The translations under genes were made by a program, and so were the position numbers. From NCBI GenBank assembly GCA_020747045.1, contig JAGTJN010000019.1:1-64000 (forward strand): a DNA stretch of 64,000 nt, read 5' to 3'. Of the stretch, positions 58,394 to 64,000 are shown piece after piece (position 1 is the first letter of the stretch; the number at the start of each line of letters is the position of its first letter). Source of the stretch: Phaeosphaeria sp. MPI-PUGE-AT-0046c. Lineage: Eukaryota > Ascomycota > Dothideomycetes > Pleosporales > Phaeosphaeriaceae. The notes beneath the pieces were generated by a model, which made no database searches, was not told the DNA's origin, and was given only the letters and a program-made list of their open reading frames with translations.

Positions 58394-59064
58394 CAGCGAG
58401 CAGCCGGATGCCACCAGGGATCGCTTTGAGCGACGAGATGAAGCCCTCACTATTGAGTCGTTCTGGAGCGCAATAAAGTAGGTCGAGCCGTCCATTCCGT
58501 AGGTCATCTTGAGTGGCGAGGTAGGCATCTCTGGTCACAGATGAATTCAGCACGGCTGCCTTGATACCACGTAGCAGCAACGCGTCGACTTGATCTTTCA
58601 TCAATGCAATGAGTGGCGATATCACAAGGCTTACACCTTTGCTCTGCGATACGCGGCGTCCAGCCTCTTCGTCCTGGTAGCGGAAACAAACCGCAGGTAC
58701 CTGGTATTTTGAGTTCCGCTTTGGTTTGTATGTGAGGCCAACTTCTTACCTGATAGCAGAGACTTTTGCCACCGCCAGTTGGGAATACAACAACAGCACT
58801 TCCGCCGTCAAGGATTCGAGTGATTGCTGATTCCTGTTCCAGCCGAAAACCGTCAAGACCAAAGCGATTCTTGAGCACGTCGTTCGCAAGTTTGGTGCTC
58901 GCCGAGATGGCATTTGCAGTCTCTTTAACTGTTCTGGCGCGCTTCTGGGCATTTCCTGCAATGCCGCCGTCCAAACTCAGCTTGTGTTTGCCTTGGACAG
59001 CGCCATCCGCTGCAGCAAGAAGCTCATTTTCATCCTCGGAGCTTATACCAAACTCGTCACTCAT
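56844..59064 (-). CDS. RecQ-family DNA helicase
   Basis: Exons 59064..58750 and 58700..56844 encode 723 aa. All helicase motifs are present: FPTGGGKSLCYQ (Walker A, split by the intron), VISPLIALMKDQV, LLYCAPERL, DEAHCISEWGHSFRPDY (DEAH plus aromatic loop), LTATAT, STIVYVTQQ, VATIAFGMGIDKPDIRNIVHFDIP and SYSQQIGRAGRDG. The RecQ zinc-binding part follows: Cys in CYSRALAEYFGE, then CGHCTWC, four cysteines in total. A winged-helix-like region lies between them. No HRDC domain is seen, so it is shorter than Sgs1/QDE-3 and more like the small RecQ5/recQ2 type of filamentous fungi; that assignment is inference. It unwinds DNA 3' to 5' in repair and recombination. The N-terminal 70 residues are acidic. 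Confidence 0.93.
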
Positions 59065-60128
59065 CGTGATGTCGGTCGAACAGACTTACTGAAATCTTTT
59101 CCGAAGAAATCTCAGTAACGCGACGCCCCGCACAGCGAGAGGTTTGAACGCGTTGCGTGCTTGGCTTCACAATGCCAAAGTGCGAAACTTCCGAGCAAAA
59201 TCGGTTGTGGCCAGTATAGCGATCCAGATCGATCCAGCATGCAAGTCAATGTCGCGTTATCGATGCGCTGTTGTGTTGGCGAGCCAAAGTGATCGTCGCG
59301 GATGAGGCGCCGTCACGTGGCACGGCATCACCTTACCTCAGTGCGAACATTTCACAACCCTGCTTCGGCTGTGGAAGAAACGCCAAATTACTTCGCATGA
59401 GCAGGCAAACAACATCTGTAGTTGGGATTATTCGAATCAAAGTCCTCCTTCGCTAATCTTGTCTTCGAGCCTACCAGTCGTCAACAAAATGTTTCATCCG
59501 TGACGTCAGAATTATTCACAACCACTAGCAAAGCATCCCCTCCCAGGGCATTTACGACTCGGAACAGCTAAAATCTCAGCAAGATATTGACTTCGGGAAA
59601 AAAGCATGCCTTTTTCAGAGACCCCGGGGGCATTGCGATGTCCTTGCGTGCATACGTTTTGACATTCACGATCGGTCGGACTGCAAATCTTGACAATGGG
59701 GGACGAGCCGATGGTTCAATTTTCGCAACCTGAAACAGATGATCTCGGTCTAGATCCGGCATACGCATCTAGCCATGTCTTCGCATATGCCTTGCCGTGA
59801 TCATGCGTGGTAGCATTTGCATCGGTCTCTGCGTCTTCAGAATCGTTCATTGTCTTTACTTCCGCAACCAGGGACTTCACATCACACTTGTCTACCTCAG
59901 CACTCTTTAATGCTCTCATTTCTGTCGAGCTATTTTCCCGCGAATCTCTCAATGACTCAACGATACAAACATGCATCGGATCCCGCCGCAATATCATCTC
60001 CAGAATTAATGTGTATGCTGACATGAAACTTACCCTGTCAGCCTCACCCCTCTTGGATCGTGAGGAAGTTCAGCACAGTTCACGCCCTGAAATACTCCAG
60101 CGTGGCCAGCAAAGACCCTCAACGACCG
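59065..60128. other. Divergent intergenic region between RecQ and histidine kinase
   Basis: Must contain both promoters. A minus-strand frame at 59716-60024 (102 codons) and a plus-strand frame at 59807-60196 overlap each other; the first looks the more protein-like. The minus frame is listed separately. Confidence 0.45.
59716..60024 (-). CDS. Possible small acidic protein, hypothetical
   Basis: An ATG-started frame of 102 codons with an acidic, helix-prone composition (RDSRENSSTEMRALKSAEVD, KTMNDSEDAETDANATT). Its start lies 104 bases from the histidine-kinase start and faces away from it. No family is recognised, no signal peptide or membrane helix is present, and codon use is not decisive. 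It may be real, an exon of something larger, or chance. Confidence 0.3.
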   Translation of the reverse strand: MSAYTLILEMILRRDPMHVCIVESLRDSRENSSTEMRALKSAEVDKCDVKSLVAEVKTMNDSEDAETDANATTHDHGKAYAKTWLDAYAGSRPRSSVSGCEN

Positions 60129-63100
60129 ATGCCGACAGATTTTCCCGTGTCTTCAGCGTTCAGCCTGGACGCTTTAGATATCTTGGAATGCGATGAAGCA
60201 CCTGTATTCATTCTGGAAGTCGGTACGGTAGCTGCACGATTCGACCTGCGTTATTGCAACAGGAAGTTTAGAGACGGAGGGTTTCAGCATGCCACTTTTG
60301 AAGATACCTCTGAAGCACTCTGCTTCCGATCATGGGCACAAGCGATAGGTGAAGCCGCAGAAACGCAGTACGAGTTTGCTGGCTGCACCTGGACTAGTAC
60401 ACTGTCCGCACGAAGAGGCTCACTGAAGATGGTAAAAGGCGCACCTGTCCTAATAAACCCTCCATCGACTGAGGAACGTCAAGGTCTAGAACCCGACTCG
60501 CAGTCCACAAATAAGAGCCATGTGCACACGCAGTCAGAGAGAGAAAACCTCGGACACGCAGATTGGAATGTGTTTATTCGCAATCTACCCCAAGCAAATC
60601 TCGATGCCCGATGGGAGGGTGTACAGACCATAATGGAAATGAGCGATGTTGGCGTTTTCGAATACAATACAAAGGGAGAACTGATGCACGCGAATGATGC
60701 TTGGTATCGATTAAGGCAAGCTCATCGGAACACCTCGCATAACCATGCTAATTCTGCTCAGCCTCTACCCTCGCGATATTGTTGATCACGCACAATTCTC
60801 TTTTATGAACTTGGTATTCCCAGAAGATCGAGAGCTGATTATGAGCATGTGGAATACGTTATCCCAGGGATCAGCTGTCACCTTTGAGATGCGATGGAAG
60901 ACGCGGGACGAGGTCAACGATACCGGAAAGTGGGCGTTAACGTCATGCGTGCCCATATTTGACGATGAAAAAGTTCTCATCAGCATCGCAGGAAACTGTA
61001 TCGACATCGATGCTCAAAAGAAGTCGCAGGAGGCCACTCATGCCCGTTTGGAAGCATTGGAGCAAGCAAGGTTGTCAGAACTGAAGTTTTCTAGGTTCGC
61101 TCAACTGTCGCCAACTGCTATATACATTTTTGTCCCAGAGACTGGTAAGTCTAGCCACTACACATGTTGCATCAGTTATACTTCGAGCAGAAAATCTGAC
61201 AGCGAAGACAGGAATGCAGTTCGTGAACGATCAATTTTACGAACTAACTGGACATACTGATGCACCCCATGACAAATTCGAATGGTTCAACCTGATAGCA
61301 GATGAAGATGTCCATATAGCTGAGGCAGATTGGGCCGCCATGCTGGCAGGAGAAAGCACAGGTGGGGTTCAGTTTCGCCTTAAAAAAACATGGATCAATC
61401 AAGACGGCCTACGTGAGAACATTTTCGTGCAATCGTCGAATTTACCACATCTTGACGAGAACGGCAACCTTCTCAGTACACTAATCTATCTGTCGGTTGA
61501 TGAAGAGGGTTGCTGACTCCTCGCAGGTATCATGGGCACTCTATTCGACATTAGTCAATTTAAGTGGGCAGAGAGGGTGCAACGTAGGCGAGTCGAAGAA
61601 GCTTTAGAGTCAAAGCGTCAACAAGAGAAGTCAGAAATTTCTTCTCAAGAACATGTTATACATTTCACTAACCATAGACAGCTTCATCGATATGACGTCC
61701 CACGAACTACGCAACCCCCTCTCAGCAGTCGTACAGTGCGCAGAGTCTGCTATGACTACTCTCGAGCACTTGCGGGCGCCATCATCTCGCACAATGTCCA
61801 CTGAAGTGAGTCGAAGCGAATATCACAAAGAAATAGAAAGCATTATCGACTCTCTCTCGACGATAATGACCTGCTCCGCGCACCAAAAGCGAGTTATTGA
61901 TGACGTGCTTACACTGTCAAAACTCGACTCTCAGCTCATTCTTATCACGCCTGTCAGGGTACAAATTTCGGTGGTAATATTGGAAGCTTTAAAGATGTTC
62001 GAAGTCGAATGTCGCCAATTGGATATCAAGCTTGAATTCAAGGAAGATATCTCAGCCAAAGAATTTGACTGGGTTATGTTGGATCCATCCAGAATGCTGC
62101 AGGTTCTGATCAACCTCCTGTAAGTGGCTTATTCACAGACGGCGAAATGAGCTAACGTGTGAAGTACCAATGCCATCAGATTCACCAAGGGCAGATCGAC
62201 GCGCAAAATCACGGTCGAGGTTGGCGGCTCTTATATGCGTCCTCCCGAGATGTGGGAAAAGATCAGACTGAGGACAGATGACCAATTGCAAATGAACATA
62301 TTAGAAGAGCCGGGATGGGGTAATGGCACCAAAGCTTACTTATTCATTAAAGTTATAGATTCGGGCAGCGGCATGACGGAAGAGGAACAGAAGAGTCTTT
62401 TCTCTCGGTTTTCTCAAGCTACTCCACGAACGCACGTAAAGTATGGCGGTTCTGGTCTTGGTTTGTTTGTCTCAAAACAACTTGCAACTTTGCAGGGTGG
62501 TGCGATAGGGGTCTCGTCCACGAAAGATGTCGGGTCAATGTTCGCGTTTTTCGTCAGTACAAGGGTAACCGATCCGCCCTCTAATCAGCCAGCTCGCCAT
62601 ACCGCCCGTGTACGACCCGTTCTCAACAAGCGGGCTTTATCGTCGGAAAATGCAATGAAGGCGGTCAAACTCAATGTTCTTATTGTTGAGGATAATTTGG
62701 TGAATCAGAAAGTGCTCAAGAAACAGCTGCACAAGGTCGGCTGGACTATTCACGTAGTTGGTAACGGTTTACAAGCCCTACAATTCTTCAGAGGCAGCAT
62801 GTACTGGCAGGACGATAATCGCGATGCAGACCCAGCACCCGATGTCATCGCAATCGAAAAACACGAGAGAGAAGTTGATATCGTCCTGCTCGACATCGAA
62901 ATGCCAATCATGGACGGTTTGACCTGTGTCCGTCGGATCCGAGAATGGGAGGAAGAAAAACTCCTTGCTGCTCCCTCACCTCCTGGCAAGACAGCGAGGT
63001 CGCAATCAACAAATTCACTTTCACCAATTACTTCCAACTACGAGTCCCAGAATTCTCCCGATTTCAGGATACCAATTCTGGCCGTAAGTGCTAATGCACG

Positions 63101-63242
63101 CATGGAACAAATACAAGAAGCTCTAAGAGCAGGAATGGATGACGCGATAACAAAGCCGTTTCGGATACCAGAGCTGTGGCCAAAGATTCAGGGATTGGTG
63201 CCTAGACTTGCGCGTCCAGAGGATCGGGGCGAGGAAGAGTAG
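60129..63242 (+). CDS. Hybrid histidine kinase with PAS domains
   Basis: Six exons (60129..60715, 60762..61144, 61212..61475, 61527..61629, 61682..62119, 62165..63242) encode 950 aa. Two PAS regions (about 160-290 and 320-440) carry MEMSDVGVFEYNTKGELMHANDAWYRL and FVNDQFYELTGH. The dimerisation/phosphoacceptor helix is FIDMTSHELRNPLSAV, with the His to be phosphorylated. HATPase motifs are LINLLTNAIRFTK, DSGSGM and YGGSGLGLF. A C-terminal receiver has LIVEDNLVNQKVL, the phosphoacceptor Asp in VLLDIEMPIMDG and the Lys in ITKPF. Such kinases sense stress or redox/light cues and feed the Ypd1-Skn7/Ssk1 relay. No membrane helix is seen, so it is cytosolic. The first intron appears to use a GC donor (AG|GCAAGC); it keeps the NDAWYRLSLYPRD motif whole. 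Confidence 0.92.
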
Positions 63243-64000
63243 TACGTTTTGTCTATTTATGGGGAACCATGAGCGCAGCATTGCATATGGCCATCCACGA
63301 CGGAAGTGATAGGAGTTGTTGTGCTCCGATAGACCGTGTCCGAGCCAACTTACACCATTTCAAACCGTGTTATACTAGAACACGCTGCTATACTACAAGA
63401 CCAGACCTTCTTCTAGATATAGTGGTAGTTTTCTAGAAACTTTGCAAATTATCCGTCGTTATTGACCACCTTCGGCAATCACCACTCAGGCTCGGGAAAA
63501 GATCACGTGACTCTACGCTCAATTACCCTGCTTATGCAGATAGTAGTAGTTATCTAGTGGGCTATAGCCCAATTGGTTCAGATGCAGACTTCTGGAGCCT
63601 TCTACTGCTAGATTCGCAAGATCAGTCAGTGTTAGAGCCAGCAGCAGCTTCGGTGGCCCGTCACCGATTGCATCTTTCTCTCGTGCGAACGGCTAATCTG
63701 CTTTCGGGCCCTTAAGCCTTGGTGCAAGCTGACAACAACACGTCTTCCTGAGCTGTAGCAGTGACAACAGTAGCTTGGTTATAATGTTACACCTCAACTC
63801 TTGCAAACTATCTTCCTATGCCCAAAAGAGTCCTGTGATACCCGCGAAATTGGTAAGTTAGCGCGCCGACGTCGGGCCAAGGACCGCAGAAGTTCCCGCC
63901 TTCGCCTCTCCGACTTCCCCACCAACACCACGTACCCCTGCGACAACGTGCGACGAAATGGACAATCACCAACGAAACAGCTGGAATATTGAAGACAACG
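63243..64000. other. 3' flank of histidine kinase and right window edge
   Basis: Mostly noncoding with short repeats of CTAGA/TATAC type near 63360-63440. An ATG at 63958 (MDNHQRNSW) opens a frame that runs off the window and could be the start of a plus-strand gene. No support beyond the open frame. Confidence 0.35.

Noticed and set aside
63540..63600. Possible tRNA-like stretch (GGGCTATAGCCC with GGTTCAG)
   Set aside because: No acceptor stem pairing and no proper B box; the hairpin is a simple palindrome.
1..64000. CRISPR arrays, operons, riboswitches, phage or bacterial mobile elements
   Set aside because: The sequence is eukaryotic fungal with spliceosomal introns; no regularly spaced repeats or bacterial signals were seen.

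Overview
The window reads as nuclear DNA of a filamentous ascomycete, most likely a dothideomycete of the Pleosporales type. The evidence is protein-coding genes split by 41-150 nt introns (mostly GT-AG, often with CTAAC-type branch points), a class III-like chitin synthase, a HET-domain gene, LysM proteins, an AA9 polysaccharide monooxygenase, DUF7730-like and RecQ genes, and no operons or Shine-Dalgarno sites. The genus assignment is inference. Exon joins were worked out by hand from splice sites, reading phase and family conservation.

Region 1 (1-15 kb) is gene-poor and decayed. It has a left-edge fragment, a DUF7730-like gene, remnants of an OrsD/telomere-linked-helicase type protein with premature stops, an intact AA9-CBM1 LPMO (6159-7145), a protein-kinase pseudogene that lost its HRD motif, an MFS permease and a HET gene.

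Region 2 (15-22 kb) holds a four-cysteine small secreted protein (candidate effector), the divergent housekeeping pair CUZ1 (two AN1 fingers plus UBL) and PUS4 (tRNA Psi55 synthase), and a 1006-aa secreted Ser/Thr-rich protein. That protein carries two PAN-like repeats and four copies of an unfamiliar cysteine module.

Region 3 (22.6-36.3 kb) is the most striking block. Two multi-LysM secreted proteins are divergently transcribed. Next comes a 412-aa secreted protein of no recognised family, divergent from a 1370-aa, 19-exon GH18 chitinase of the killer-toxin-like subgroup with two hevein modules. The set looks like a chitin-binding and chitin-degrading cluster in which LysM modules sit on separate genes beside the chitinase.

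Region 4 (36.6-42.3 kb) is a possible metabolic set: a TauD/JLP1-like Fe/2-oxoglutarate dioxygenase divergent from a Dal5-type MFS permease, followed by an aldo-keto reductase. A 1.9-kb poor stretch follows with one coding-like segment.

Region 5 (44-64 kb) is denser and mostly core: MTFP1-type mitochondrial inner-membrane protein, ATP synthase subunit k (ATP19, 71 aa in three exons), monopolin subunit Pcs1/Csm1, an SDR, chitin synthase, a phenol-hydroxylase-type FAD monooxygenase, a RecQ helicase and a hybrid histidine kinase. Two introns here appear to be GC-AG, and the FAD monooxygenase needs a 12-nt micro-exon.
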